Assembly: GCF_019430885.1 (NCBI RefSeq)
Contig: NZ_JAHYBZ010000003.1
Coordinates: 496,001-560,000, forward strand
Origin: Roseomonas alba
GTDB lineage: Bacteria > Pseudomonadota > Alphaproteobacteria > Acetobacterales > Acetobacteraceae
Length of the DNA: 64,000 bases
Direction: 5' to 3'
Each line of letters opens with the position of its first letter. Positions within the stretch are counted from its first letter, which is position 1. A model generated the notes under the pieces. It ran no database searches and had not been told where the DNA came from. It saw only the letters and a program-made list of their open reading frames with translations. This document shows, one piece after another, positions 17,580 to 27,887 of this stretch. The position numbers and the translations under genes are program-made.

Positions 17580-18478
17580 CAGGCGGCGAGCGCCTGGCGA
17601 ATGAAGTCCGCCTGGAACACCTTGTCCGCCATCACCTGGCAGCGCTTCATCAGCCGGTGCTCGTTCGGGCCGTAATCCGGGATGGCATTGTGCAGCGTGC
17701 CGATATTGTCCCAGATCAGCAGGTCGCCTTCGCTCCAGACATGCGTGTAGAGGAAGCGCGGCTGGAGCTGGTGGGCGAAGAGTTCCTCAAGCACCCGGTC
17801 GCTCTCGGCCTCGTCCAGCTCATTGATGCGGATCGCGTAGCCGGGGTTGCAGTAGAGCACCTTCCGCCCGGTGATCGGATGCGTCAGGAACACCGGATGC
17901 ACCGAAGGCGGCCGCTTCGCGCGTTCTTCCGGCGTCAGCGGCTTGCGGTTGGCGGTGCCGCGCTTGACCATCATGTCCCAGAACTTGTTGAAGTCATGCG
18001 TCGCGGTGGCGTTCTCCAGACGCTTCTTCAGCGACGGGTCGAGCGCGTCATAGGCGGCGTGCATGTTCGCGAATTCGGTGGAGCCCAGCACGCGGCCGTC
18101 GCGCCGCGGCACCTTGTGCGCGTTCAGGACATTCACGAAGCCCATCGTGTCGCGATAGGACATGTCGGTGTGCCAGTCCTGACCCGCATCGGCGAGGCCG
18201 ATCGGCTTCCCGTCCACCATGATGTTCGACAGGATGCCGACCTCGGGGACATCCGGATCCTGGAACTTGCCGGACAGCGAGGTCTGGATCGACCCGAAGC
18301 GCAGCGAGAAGTCGCGCAGCGCCGCCGGCTCGAGCAACTGGTTCGGGAAGCACAGCACGCCGTGCTCACCCAGCGCGCGCAGGATCGTCGCGAAATCCGC
18401 CGCGGTCATGGGACGCGAGAGATCGATGCCGGTGACCGTCGCACCGAGCGTAGCGCCGTTTGGTCGGATGGTGGGCAT
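17579..18478 (-). CDS. TauD/TfdA family Fe(II)/2-oxoglutarate dioxygenase
   Basis: A 299-residue non-haem iron dioxygenase. The facial triad is visible as WHTDMSY (His and Asp) and the distal GTLHNAIPDY His. The 2-oxoglutarate-binding Arg is in NEHRLMKRCQV. The N-terminus LGATVTGIDLSRPM and GVLCFPNQLLEPAALRDFS are typical for the family. Such enzymes hydroxylate and release sulfite, phenols or alkyl groups from their substrate, or hydroxylate acids. The ATG is preceded by GGAGAAGGAA; the longer open frame upstream has no similarity. It is the first gene of a four-gene unit with FAH hydrolase, Ldh dehydrogenase and receptor. The substrate is not identifiable. Confidence 0.92.
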   Translation of the reverse strand: MPTIRPNGATLGATVTGIDLSRPMTAADFATILRALGEHGVLCFPNQLLEPAALRDFSLRFGSIQTSLSGKFQDPDVPEVGILSNIMVDGKPIGLADAGQDWHTDMSYRDTMGFVNVLNAHKVPRRDGRVLGSTEFANMHAAYDALDPSLKKRLENATATHDFNKFWDMMVKRGTANRKPLTPEERAKRPPSVHPVFLTHPITGRKVLYCNPGYAIRINELDEAESDRVLEELFAHQLQPRFLYTHVWSEGDLLIWDNIGTLHNAIPDYGPNEHRLMKRCQVMADKVFQADFIRQALAA

Positions 18479-18708
18479 GCTGGCCGTTCCTTCTCCTGCC
18501 TGCGCGGGAAGGACGGCGCGCCGCACCGAGTGCCGGCACGTGGCGCACCGGCAGGCAGCGGACGAATTCCTTCCCTCCGGGCCTTTCAGGCTCCGGTGCG
18601 AGGAGGCTAGCCCTGAACGCGCCCTGCGCCAAATCCGGCCTTGGGATTGGCGCGGCACGCCGGCCGGTCCAGGCTGCGCCAACACAGGCCACGATACGGA
18701 GACGCGCC

Positions 18709-19551
18709 ATGCCAGACCCGGTGATCGCCATCCTCTCCCAGGGCGCCATGGGCGCCGGCGTCGCGGCGCGGCTCGTCGCCCATGGCGTCACGGTGCTGAC
18801 CTGCGTGGAAGGCCGCAGCGCCGCCAGCGCGCAGCGCGCCGCCGCCGCCGGCATGCGGGCGGTGCCGGAAGCGGCGCTCGCCGAAGCCGAGGCCTTCCTT
18901 TCCATCCTCCCGCCGGCGGAGGCGCTGGCGACGGCGGAACGCCTGGCGCCGCGCTTCGCCACGGCGGCGAAGCCGCCGCTCTATGTCGATTGCAACGCGA
19001 TCAGCCCGGCGACGATGCAGCGGCTGGCAAGCTTGGTGCAAAGCCACGGCCTGCGCGTCGCCGACGCCGGGATCATCGGCGGGCCACCGCGGGAGGGTTA
19101 TGCCGGCCCGGTCATCCACGTCTCGGGCGAGGAGGCGCCCGGCCTGATCGCGCTGCTCGCGGGGCGTGGCCTCGATCTGCGGCTGGTCGAAGGGCCGATA
19201 GGCGCGGCCTCGGCGCTGAAGATGTCCTATGCCGGCATCACCAAGGGGCTGGTCGCGATCGGCTCGGCCATGATGCTCGCGGCAAGCCGCGCCGGGGCGG
19301 CCGAGGCGCTGCATGCTGAACTCGCCCGCAGCCAGCCCGCGCTCGCCGCCTGGTTCGCGCGCATGGTGCCGACCATGTTCGACAAGGCCTATCGCTGGTC
19401 CGGCGAGATGGAGGAGATCGCCGACTTCACCAGCGCCGACGATGCGGCGCCGGCGATCTACCAGGGCGCTGCGGCGCTGTATAAACGCCTCGCCGATCCG
19501 CGCGGCGTGGAGGACGTCGCCGCGCTGCGGGCCTTCCTTGCCTTGACCTAG
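18709..19551 (+). CDS. NAD(P)-dependent oxidoreductase with DUF1932 C-terminal domain
   Basis: A 280-residue protein of the 6-phosphogluconate/3-hydroxyisobutyrate dehydrogenase superfamily. The Rossmann segment is VIAILSQGAMGAGVAARL (an altered G-x-G-x-M-G with Ser-Gln before Gly), and FLSILPPAEA and YVDCNAISPATMQ follow. The DUF1932 helical domain begins near KMSYAGITKGLVAIGSAM, where a Lys occupies the usual catalytic place. It would reduce or oxidise a beta-hydroxy acid or imine. It is transcribed divergently from the TauD operon, and its stop overlaps by 4 bp the stop of the convergent Ldh gene. The start is the first ATG, 37 codons after a long non-homologous lead-in. Confidence 0.86.
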   Translation: MPDPVIAILSQGAMGAGVAARLVAHGVTVLTCVEGRSAASAQRAAAAGMRAVPEAALAEAEAFLSILPPAEALATAERLAPRFATAAKPPLYVDCNAISPATMQRLASLVQSHGLRVADAGIIGGPPREGYAGPVIHVSGEEAPGLIALLAGRGLDLRLVEGPIGAASALKMSYAGITKGLVAIGSAMMLAASRAGAAEALHAELARSQPALAAWFARMVPTMFDKAYRWSGEMEEIADFTSADDAAPAIYQGAAALYKRLADPRGVEDVAALRAFLALT

Positions 19552-20627
19552 ACCGGGCTCTTCACCCCCAGCCGCGTGGCGGTGGCGAGGATGTTCGACC
19601 AGGTCTCCGCCGGCAGCGGTACGCCGTGCGCGGTACGGTCGGCACGGCGCTGCGCCTCCGGCTCGCCGGGCAGCAGCACAGGTTCCGCGGGGTTCGCAGG
19701 GCGCGTCGCGCTGATCCATTCGGCATAGCGCAGGCCCATCGCCTCGAACTCCGCCTGGGTGCCGAAATGCCTGGGTGAGAGGAAGATGGACAGCATGCCG
19801 TTGGCAATGCGGCTGCGCTCGCTGATCGGGCCCGAGGTTCCGCCTGCCGTCAGGCAGCCCGCCAGCATCTCGCACATGAAGGACAGGCCCGACCCCTTGT
19901 GGTCGCCGAAGGCACGGATGGCACCCGCGCCCTTCGACGGATCGCGCGGCCCGACCGCGTCATAGGGGCCATACAGCGTGTGCGGATCGGTCGACAGCCG
20001 CCCATCCGGCTCGATGAGCGCGCCTTCCGGCAGCTTCTTGCCGCCGCTGGACGCCACCAGCACCTTGCCTTCCGCGACCAGCGAGGTCGCGAAATCCAGC
20101 ACCAGCGGTCGTCCCGGCAGCGGCACGCCGATCGACACCGGGTTCGTTGAAAAGCGCCGTTCCACCCCACCGAAGGGTGCGACCAGCACACTGCCCGCGA
20201 CATTGACGAAGTGGATGGAAATCAACCCCGCCGCGATCGCCTGTTCCGCATAATCCCCGACACGCCCGATGTGCCCCGCATTGCGCAGCGCGGTGATGCA
20301 GACGCCGTTCTCCTGCGCGCGCTCGATGCCCAGCGCGACCGCTTGTGGTGCCACTGTCTGCCCGAAGCCCCACTTGCCGTCGAGCACCGCGAAGGAGCCG
20401 CCATCGGTGACGACCTCCGCATCCTGGCCCTTCAGTACGTAGCCGGCCTCGAGCCATTCGACGTAGCGCGGCACGCGCACCACCCCATGGCTGTCATGCC
20501 CGGCCAGGTTGGCGCCGACGAGATGCGTCGCGATGCGCCCCGCCTCCGCGCCGTCGCAGCCGGAGGCGATGAAGATGTCGCGCACCAGAGCGGTCAGCGC
20601 GTCGACAGGGATGTGCAGCATGTCCAT
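19548..20627 (-). CDS. Ldh family (malate/L-lactate type) oxidoreductase
   Basis: A 359-residue second member of the MDH2/Ldh family in this window. It has NLAGHDSHGVVRVPRYVEW and ALRNAGHIGRVGDYA for the active-site histidines, FSTNPVSIGVPLPGRPLVLDFATS for the cofactor site, and DHKGSGLSFMCEMLAG near the C-terminal third. It differs from the 15707 copy by about half of aligned positions on inspection, so it is a paralogue with probably another substrate. It lies at the 3' end of the ABC importer/SDR operon after a hairpin-containing gap. Start alternatives are ATGs at 20654 and 20621, and no strong ribosome binding site is seen. Confidence 0.88.
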   Translation of the reverse strand: MDMLHIPVDALTALVRDIFIASGCDGAEAGRIATHLVGANLAGHDSHGVVRVPRYVEWLEAGYVLKGQDAEVVTDGGSFAVLDGKWGFGQTVAPQAVALGIERAQENGVCITALRNAGHIGRVGDYAEQAIAAGLISIHFVNVAGSVLVAPFGGVERRFSTNPVSIGVPLPGRPLVLDFATSLVAEGKVLVASSGGKKLPEGALIEPDGRLSTDPHTLYGPYDAVGPRDPSKGAGAIRAFGDHKGSGLSFMCEMLAGCLTAGGTSGPISERSRIANGMLSIFLSPRHFGTQAEFEAMGLRYAEWISATRPANPAEPVLLPGEPEAQRRADRTAHGVPLPAETWSNILATATRLGVKSPV

Positions 20628-20653
20628 GGAGGGCGTTCCCGAAAAAGAAAGCA

Positions 20654-20773
20654 CGGGGGAGAAACACCTCCCCCGAATCCCCCTCCGCTTTTTGGCCGCT
20701 GGGGACTGACCGCCGCGGCCGGCGCCAGGTGACCAAAATAAGGAGGGGGTTTGGGGGAGTTCATCTCCCCCAA
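20654..20773. repeat. Pair of G-run/C-run hairpins between SDR and Ldh genes
   Basis: Two inverted repeats lie in the 153-bp gap: CGGGGGAG/CTCCCCCG with a 6-base loop (20654-20675) and TTGGGGGAG-TTCAT-CTCCCCCAA (20751-20773). The GCCAGGTGACCAAAA sequence between them echoes the core of the larger element family elsewhere in the window. The second hairpin lies 7 bp past the SDR stop and may act as a terminator, although there is no T-run. Confidence 0.6.
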
Positions 20774-20780
20774 CCTTCAG

Positions 20781-21539
20781 CTACATCGCCGCAACCTTGC
20801 GCGCCTGCGGCGCCAGGAGCCGCATATAGGTCGGCGTCACCAGCATCTCGGTGATGTTCACCCGCGGCGGCATGGTCGCGGCGAACAACGCCATGGCGGC
20901 GAGGTCCTCCGGCTGCAGCAGCCGCTCGATGTCTTCCTGCGGCACGGGCTCGGGCCGGTTTTTCAAGATGTCGGTCGCGACCTCGCCGGGGCAGATGCAG
21001 CAGGAGCGGATGTTGTGGATGCCGTTCTCCTGGTTGATCGACTGCGACAACGCGACGAAGCCATGCTTCGCCGCCGTGTAGCCGGGACCGGAGAGGAAGG
21101 AGATCCCCTTCCCCGCCATGGAGGCGATCTGGATCAGCATCCCGCCGCCGCGCGCGCGCATGCCCGGCAGGACAGCGATCGAGGTCATGAACGGCGCCGT
21201 CAGATTGCCATCCACCAGCGACCGGATCGCCTCGGGCGTCAGCTGGTGCATGTAGCGCTTCGGCAGGTTCACCCCGGCATTGTTCACCAGGATGTCGGGG
21301 CCGCCGATCGTGGACTCCACCTTGGCGAGCGCGGCGGCGACCTGCTTCTCATCCGTCAGGTCCGCCGGCACGACGACAGCACCCTCGCCGATCATCTTCG
21401 CCGTTTCCTCCAGCGGCGCGGTGCGGCGGCCCGTCAGCGCGACCTTCGCGCCTTCCTGCGCGAAGGCAATGGCGATGGCGCGGCCGATGCCGCTGCCCGC
21501 CCCGGTCACCCAGGCGGACTTCCCGTCCAGACGCTTCAT
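20781..21539 (-). CDS. SDR family NAD(P)-dependent oxidoreductase
   Basis: A 252-residue classical short-chain dehydrogenase. The cofactor motif TGAGSGIG is at residues 12-19, NNAG near 87 and the catalytic Tyr-x-x-x-Lys is GYTAAKHG. The Ser of the triad is in QIASMAG. The C-terminal CPGEVATDI loop is followed by a shortened tail without the usual dimerisation end GGx, ending KVAAM. It abuts the ABC ATPase gene with no intergenic base, so it probably oxidises or reduces the alcohol or sugar brought in by that importer. The substrate is unknown. Confidence 0.9.
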   Translation of the reverse strand: MKRLDGKSAWVTGAGSGIGRAIAIAFAQEGAKVALTGRRTAPLEETAKMIGEGAVVVPADLTDEKQVAAALAKVESTIGGPDILVNNAGVNLPKRYMHQLTPEAIRSLVDGNLTAPFMTSIAVLPGMRARGGGMLIQIASMAGKGISFLSGPGYTAAKHGFVALSQSINQENGIHNIRSCCICPGEVATDILKNRPEPVPQEDIERLLQPEDLAAMALFAATMPPRVNITEMLVTPTYMRLLAPQARKVAAM

Positions 21540-22640
<1,101 letters not shown>

Positions 22641-22709
22641 TGCGATTCCTTTTGTTTGAGCCGGCCTATTCACGCCTCCGCGCCCTGCGGCGCTCCGGCG
22701 ATCGGACGG

Positions 22710-23606
22710 CTAGCCTTTCGTCGCACCGGCGGTCAGGCCGGCAATGTAGTAATCCATGAGGAAGGCGTAGATGATGACCGGTGGCAGCGCCGCCATCAGC
22801 GCGCCGGCCATGATCTGACCCCAGGCGAAGGTGTCCCCGCGGACGAGCTGCGAGACGACGCCGATGGTGAGCGGCATCTGCTCGGCCGTGGTGACGAAGG
22901 CGGTCGGATAGACGAAGGCGGCCCAGGATACGGTGAAGGCGAAGATCGTCGCCGCGATGATGCCGGGCATCGCCACGGGCACGAAGATCTTCAGCAGCAT
23001 CTGCATCCAGTTCGCTCCGTCGATCAGCGCGGCCTCATCCAGCTCCTTCGGGATCGACGCGAAGTAGCCGATCATGATCCAGGTGCAGAAGGGCACCGTC
23101 AGCGTCGGATAGACCAGCACCAGCCCCCATACCGAGTTCAGCAGCCCGAGCCCGCCGACGATCTGGTAAAGCGGGATGAACAGCAGCGTGTCCGGCACCA
23201 GGTAGGTGAGGAACACGCCCGTCGCGAGCACCTGGCTGCCCCAAAAGCGCATGCGCGCCAGCGCGAATGCGGCGAGCACCGAGATCACCATCGTCAGCAC
23301 CACCACACAGGCAGTGACGATGCAGCTGTTGATGAAGAAGCGGATGAAGATCGGGTTGCTCAGGATCGCCGCGTAGTGCTCGAAGGTCGGCGAGCGGATC
23401 AGCCAGGGATTCAGCGAATAGTCCGCGATCTCGGCATTCGTCTTGAAGCTGGTGACGAGCATGTAGAAAGGCGGCGCGAGGAAGATGATCGCCGCGATGA
23501 TCAGCGACACATACGCCGTCCACATCGCCCAGCGCCTCTCCGAGCGCAGGCTGCCCGCCTTGTGGTAGATGCCGGGGATGTCCCGGCCTGCCGCGGTCGC
23601 CGACAT
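22710..23606 (-). CDS. Carbohydrate ABC transporter permease (MalG/UgpE type)
   Basis: A 298-residue inner-membrane protein with six predicted helices, starting with the segment TAYVSLIIAAIIFLAPPFYMLVTSF. The EAA loop that docks the ATPase is ELDEAALIDGANWMQMLLKIFVPVAMPG in the second half. CUT1-type second permeases have this arrangement. Its ATG shares one base with the stop of the upstream permease (TGATG). It forms the channel with the 23606-24568 product and imports the ligand of the receptor encoded at 24636. Confidence 0.94.
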   Translation of the reverse strand: MSATAAGRDIPGIYHKAGSLRSERRWAMWTAYVSLIIAAIIFLAPPFYMLVTSFKTNAEIADYSLNPWLIRSPTFEHYAAILSNPIFIRFFINSCIVTACVVVLTMVISVLAAFALARMRFWGSQVLATGVFLTYLVPDTLLFIPLYQIVGGLGLLNSVWGLVLVYPTLTVPFCTWIMIGYFASIPKELDEAALIDGANWMQMLLKIFVPVAMPGIIAATIFAFTVSWAAFVYPTAFVTTAEQMPLTIGVVSQLVRGDTFAWGQIMAGALMAALPPVIIYAFLMDYYIAGLTAGATKG

Positions 23607-24568
23607 CACATCTGCTCCTTGTTTCGGCGGGTCACGCCGCGCAGCACGAAGAAGGCGCAGACGGCGAGGATCGGGAACATGAACAGCGAGACCGCCGCGC
23701 CGCGCGGGATGTTGCTCGACAGGATGCCGACCTGGAAGGCGTAGGACGCGAAGACATGCGTCAGGTCGCGCGGACCGCCATTGGTCAGCACGCGGACGAT
23801 GTCGTAATTCGCGAAGGTGACGATCAGGCTGAACAGCACGGTGATGGAGATGATGTTCGCCATCATCGGCAGGGTAACGTAGCGGAGCTTCTGCCACCCG
23901 GTCGCCCCGTCGATCGCCGCCGCTTCATAGAGCTGATCGGGCACCGACTTCAGCGCCGCGAGATACATGATCATGAAGAAGGGCGCGCCATACCAGACAT
24001 TCACGATGATGACCGATGCGCGCGCCCACCAGGGTTCGCCGAGCCACGGCACTGCCGGCACCGCGAAGACGTTCAGCACCCAGTTGATGGCGGAATAGGA
24101 CGGGTCGAACATCCACCACCAGCCGAGCGTCGACAGCGCCGGCGGGATGACCCAGGGGATCAGCAGCATGCCGCGCCACTTGCGCTGACCCTTGGTCGGG
24201 ATGTGGTGCAGCATGTGCGCCAGCCAGAAGCCGATCAGCGCCTTCAGCAGCACGGCGCTGATGGCGAAGATGCAGGACTGCCAGACCACCATCCAGAAAG
24301 TGTCGGAGCCGAACAGGATCTCGAAATTGCCGAGACCGGTGGGCAGCCAGTCGCCCTCCATAAAGCTCGTCATCCGGCGGTTCAGCGTCGAGAGATAGAT
24401 GCCGTATCCGGCCGGATAGGCGACGAGCCCGACGATGACCACCAGCAACGGCAAGGTCATGAAGAAGGCGATCGTCGAACGCCGGCGCGCGAAGCGCTGC
24501 AGCGAATTCGCCCGCCCGTTTCCGGCCGTGGCCGGGGCGCTCACGGCCATGCTGCCGTCGGCTGCCAT
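23606..24568 (-). CDS. Carbohydrate ABC transporter permease (MalF/UgpA type)
   Basis: A 320-residue membrane protein. After a 30-residue cytoplasmic lead, the first helix is TIAFFMTLPLLVVIVGLVAYPAG, and about six helices follow. The EAA loop reads QLYEAAAIDGATGWQKLRYVTLPMM. It carries the family feature of the first CUT1 permease with a large periplasmic loop after helix 1. It lies 67 bp downstream of the receptor gene and overlaps the second permease by one base. Together they make a complete importer with the ATPase at 21540. Confidence 0.94.
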   Translation of the reverse strand: MAADGSMAVSAPATAGNGRANSLQRFARRRSTIAFFMTLPLLVVIVGLVAYPAGYGIYLSTLNRRMTSFMEGDWLPTGLGNFEILFGSDTFWMVVWQSCIFAISAVLLKALIGFWLAHMLHHIPTKGQRKWRGMLLIPWVIPPALSTLGWWWMFDPSYSAINWVLNVFAVPAVPWLGEPWWARASVIIVNVWYGAPFFMIMYLAALKSVPDQLYEAAAIDGATGWQKLRYVTLPMMANIISITVLFSLIVTFANYDIVRVLTNGGPRDLTHVFASYAFQVGILSSNIPRGAAVSLFMFPILAVCAFFVLRGVTRRNKEQM

Positions 24569-24635
24569 GCTGTCCTCCCTGATGTTGCGGCCAGGGCGCC
24601 CGATCGCTCGCGCGCCCTGGCCGGGTCCTGCTGAC

Positions 24636-25997
24636 TCAGCCGCCGCGGCGGATGGTGGTCAGTTCACGCTCGACCCAGCCCATGGCCTGGTCGATGCTCT
24701 CGCCGCCCTGCACGATGCGCGCGATGAGCTTGGTGTTCAGGCCGTTGTTGTAGGCCTGCACCGCGAATTCGGCGGGTGCGGGGGCGAAGGCGACGGAAGT
24801 GCGCTGCTGCTGGTGCGGCTTCACCGGGTAGTTGTAGGCGAAGCCGGTCGGTGGGCCTTCCGTCTCCCAGATCCGGAAGTCGGACATGGAAAGGAAGGGC
24901 GGGATGTCGTAGCCGCTCGACGTATTGGTCTGGCGTTCGGCCTGCGGCCGTTCCGACAGGAACTCGATCAGCCCCTTGGCCGCGGGCTTCATCCGGCTGA
25001 ACGACCAGATGCCCCAGAAGTATGGCAGGTAGCCGACGTAGCGCCCTTCGGGGCCGGCCGGCGCGGGGGCGTACCAGCAATTCTCCGCCACCTGCGGCTG
25101 GTCGCGCTTCGCCACCGCCCAGGCGGAGGGCGGGTTGAAGATCAGCGCCGAACGGCCCGAGATCAGCGCCCGGTTGTTGGACGCATCGTCCCACGCCCAG
25201 ACGTCGTCCGGCAGCGCGCGGGAGATGCGCACCAGCATCTCCACAGCCTGGCGGAGCTTCGGGTTGTTGCGCACGGTCGGGTTGCCGCGCTCATCCATCA
25301 TGAAGGCGCCATAGGAGGTGAGCAGCCCGCCCACCCAGTCCACCGCGTCCGAGAATTGGCCCATCGGCAGGCCGAAGGGCACGTTCGCTTCCTTGCACTT
25401 CTCCGCGGCGGCGGCGAAGGCTTCCCAGGTCCAGCCATCGGCCCCGGGGCCGCGCTCGGGCTTGTTGGGCCACATCGCACGCATGTCGAGCCCGGCATGC
25501 TGCTTCATCAGGTCGAAGCGCGTGCAGGCCGGCTTGAGCTGCGTGCCCGACACCGCCGGGACCGCCACCCACTTGCCGCGCACCTTGCCGAGATATTCGG
25601 CCGCCGGCGTCACCTCGCCGTATTTCTGCACCAGCCGACCCATCACGTCGTCCATGGGCTCGAGCAGTTCGGCCTTCGCTGCCGGTTCCCAGGTCGGGAA
25701 GGACAGGATGTCATGCCCGCTGCGCGACTGCGCCTGGGCGTTGATGGTCAGCAGGTTCTGATTGCCGACCGAGGTGATGAACTCGACCTGGACCTCGACG
25801 CGATTGCGCTGGCCCCATTCCTGGCAGAGCTCGCGCATGATGCCGTTGCCCGCCGGCACCCAGTGATCCCAGAAGCCGCATTTCAGCGTGCCGCCGGTTC
25901 CCTGGGCATGGACCATGGGCGCGCCGACGGCCGTGCCCACCAGTACTCCGGCCCCGTTGCGCAGCACGGCGCGACGGGACATCCCGTTCTTGGACAT
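24636..25997 (-). CDS. ABC transporter substrate-binding protein (family 1) with Tat-like signal
   Basis: A 453-residue receptor. The N-terminus MSKNGMSRRAVLRNGAGVLVG has a twin-arginine motif (S-R-R-x-V-L) and ends at VHA|QG, so export is likely by Tat. The mature part has LKCGFWDHWVPAGN, INAQAQSRSGHDILSFPTWEP and the hinge region ALISGRSALIFNPPSAWAVAK typical of the extracellular family-1 fold that binds sugars, polyols or glycerophosphodiesters. GGAGGGA lies before the ATG. It is the first gene of the importer operon, divergent from the threonine dehydratase gene across 210 bp. Confidence 0.92.
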   Translation of the reverse strand: MSKNGMSRRAVLRNGAGVLVGTAVGAPMVHAQGTGGTLKCGFWDHWVPAGNGIMRELCQEWGQRNRVEVQVEFITSVGNQNLLTINAQAQSRSGHDILSFPTWEPAAKAELLEPMDDVMGRLVQKYGEVTPAAEYLGKVRGKWVAVPAVSGTQLKPACTRFDLMKQHAGLDMRAMWPNKPERGPGADGWTWEAFAAAAEKCKEANVPFGLPMGQFSDAVDWVGGLLTSYGAFMMDERGNPTVRNNPKLRQAVEMLVRISRALPDDVWAWDDASNNRALISGRSALIFNPPSAWAVAKRDQPQVAENCWYAPAPAGPEGRYVGYLPYFWGIWSFSRMKPAAKGLIEFLSERPQAERQTNTSSGYDIPPFLSMSDFRIWETEGPPTGFAYNYPVKPHQQQRTSVAFAPAPAEFAVQAYNNGLNTKLIARIVQGGESIDQAMGWVERELTTIRRGG

Positions 25998-26207
25998 TGC
26001 TTCCCTCCAAACCTCCCGGACGGACCTCAGATGGGTCCATTTCCGACTCGGGCAGGTTAGGCAGGTGAAACGGCGCAAGGCAACCGCGCAAACCATGGAG
26101 GGCGCATTGCCTACAGGACAGGCATTCCGGCGCTTTCGACACTTAAGCACGAAGCCGGGCTTGCCGCCGCGGCACTCTGTCCTACCCTGCGGCAGGAGGA
26201 TCAGCCC

Positions 26208-27188
26208 ATGTCCGACGCCCTACCGCATTTCGACGACGTCCGCGCCGCCGCGACACGTCTCGCCGGACGTGTGCTGCGGACACCGCTGCTGCGCCATCCG
26301 CTGCTCGACGCCGTCACCGGCGCGACGGTCGTGGTGAAGCCGGAACCCCTGCAGCGCACCGGGTCCTTCAAGCTGCGCGGCGCGACCAATGCGGCGCTGC
26401 TTCTGTCTTCCGAGGCGCGGCGCGGCGGCATCGTCACCCACTCCTCGGGCAATCACGGCCAGGCCTGCGCCGCGGCCGCGCACATGCTGGGCATGAAGGC
26501 CACCATCGCGATGCCGATGGATGCGCCCGCCATCAAGGTCGAGGCAACGCGCCGCTGGGGTGCCGAGATCATCCCCTTCGACCGCCACGGCGTGGATCGC
26601 GACGCGCTCGCCGAGACCCTCGCCGCCGAGCGCGGCGCGACGCTGATCCCGCCCTTCGATCATCCGGATGTGATCGCGGGCCAGGGCACGGTGGCGTTGG
26701 AACTGGTCGAGGATGCGGCCTCCCTCGGCCTCACCCTCGATGCCTTCGCTGTCTGCACGGGTGGCGGCGGGTTGACGGCTGGTTGCGTCCTGGCACTCGA
26801 ATCCCTGGCCCCGCGCGCCGAGGTCTATGCGGTGGAACCCGAAGGCTGGGATGACACCTGCCGGTCGCTCCAGGCCGGCCGGCCCATCCCGGTCGAACGG
26901 CCGGGCAGCGGACTGTGCGATGCGCTGCTGTCGAAGCAGCCCGGCGCGCTGACCTTCCCGATCAACCATCGCCATCTGGCCGGCGGCGTCGCCGTCAGCG
27001 AGGCCGAGGTGTTCCGCGCCATGCGCTTCGCTTTCGAGCATCTGAAGATCGTCGCCGAGCCGGGTGGCGCGGTCGCCCTCGCCGCCGTGCTTGCGGGCAA
27101 GGTGACGGCGAAGGGGGGCGTGATCGGTGTCGTCATCAGCGGCGGCAACGCCGACCCGGCAATCTTCGCGCGGGCGCTCGCCGCCTGA
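26208..27188 (+). CDS. Threonine/serine dehydratase, PLP dependent
   Basis: A 326-residue fold-type II PLP enzyme. The Schiff-base lysine is in RTGSFKLRGATNA (K55), the substrate loop is SSGNHGQACAAAA, and the phosphate-binding glycine loop is CTGGGGLTAGC. It lacks the C-terminal ACT-like domain of biosynthetic IlvA, so it is of the catabolic or serine-racemase-like class. It deaminates L-threonine or L-serine to 2-oxo acids. Its stop overlaps the ATG of the DUF1345 gene by one base (TGATG). Confidence 0.9.
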   Translation: MSDALPHFDDVRAAATRLAGRVLRTPLLRHPLLDAVTGATVVVKPEPLQRTGSFKLRGATNAALLLSSEARRGGIVTHSSGNHGQACAAAAHMLGMKATIAMPMDAPAIKVEATRRWGAEIIPFDRHGVDRDALAETLAAERGATLIPPFDHPDVIAGQGTVALELVEDAASLGLTLDAFAVCTGGGGLTAGCVLALESLAPRAEVYAVEPEGWDDTCRSLQAGRPIPVERPGSGLCDALLSKQPGALTFPINHRHLAGGVAVSEAEVFRAMRFAFEHLKIVAEPGGAVALAAVLAGKVTAKGGVIGVVISGGNADPAIFARALAA

Positions 27189-27817
27189 TGCGGCTGCGAC
27201 TGCGCGAACGGCCAACGCTGCTGCTGGCGCTGGCCGTGCTGGTCGCGATGGTTGTCGCCGCGCGGGTCCTGACCGACCTGCCGCTGCGCGTGGCCATCCT
27301 GCTCGGCTGGTGCGCGGGCGCGGCCACGCATGCGGCATTCCTTCTCCACGCGTTGATCGTCACGTCGCCCCAGACGCTGCGCAGCCGTGCGGAGATCCTG
27401 CAGGACAGCCGTTGGACGGTCCTGACCGGCACGCTGGCCGCTGCCCTTGCCGCGCTCTACGGCGTAGTCAGCGAGATTGCCGGGGTCGGTGACCGGGGGC
27501 CGCATTCCATCACCCTCGGTATCGGCACGCTGGCGCTGTCCTGGGCCTATCTGCACATCGTCTTCGCGGTGCATTACGCCCATGCCTATTGGCTGGAGGA
27601 TGGCGGCATCGTCTTTCCCGGCGGCGACCGGCCGGATTGGGCCGAGTTCCTCTACCTCAGCTTCACCGTCGGCATGACCGCCCAGGTCTCGGATGTCACG
27701 ACCTGCGCCCCCGGGGTCCGGCGCATGGTGCTGGCCCATGGCCTGGTCTCCTTCGTCTTCAACGCGGCCATCCTTGGCCTGGCGGTGAATGTCCTGGCGG
27801 GTAGCGCGGCGGGCTGA
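27188..27817 (+). CDS. DUF1345 family membrane protein
   Basis: A 209-residue inner-membrane protein with about five hydrophobic helices: LLLALAVLVAMVVAARVL, VAILLGWCAGAATHAAFLLH, VLTGTLAAALAALYGVV, a central helix and a final VLAHGLVSFVFNAAILGLAVNVL. The conserved DUF1345 stretch is YAHAYWLEDGGIVFPGGDRPDWAEFLYLSFTVGMTAQVSDV, which resembles the pore region of two-pore-type channels. The function is not known. It is translationally coupled to the dehydratase gene. Confidence 0.88.
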   Translation: MRLRLRERPTLLLALAVLVAMVVAARVLTDLPLRVAILLGWCAGAATHAAFLLHALIVTSPQTLRSRAEILQDSRWTVLTGTLAAALAALYGVVSEIAGVGDRGPHSITLGIGTLALSWAYLHIVFAVHYAHAYWLEDGGIVFPGGDRPDWAEFLYLSFTVGMTAQVSDVTTCAPGVRRMVLAHGLVSFVFNAAILGLAVNVLAGSAAG

Positions 27818-27887
27818 ACGTCTTGCCCTCAGCCCCGTTCGGCGCTTCCCTGGCATATATAACCACACGCTTCAGGAATACGTCCGA

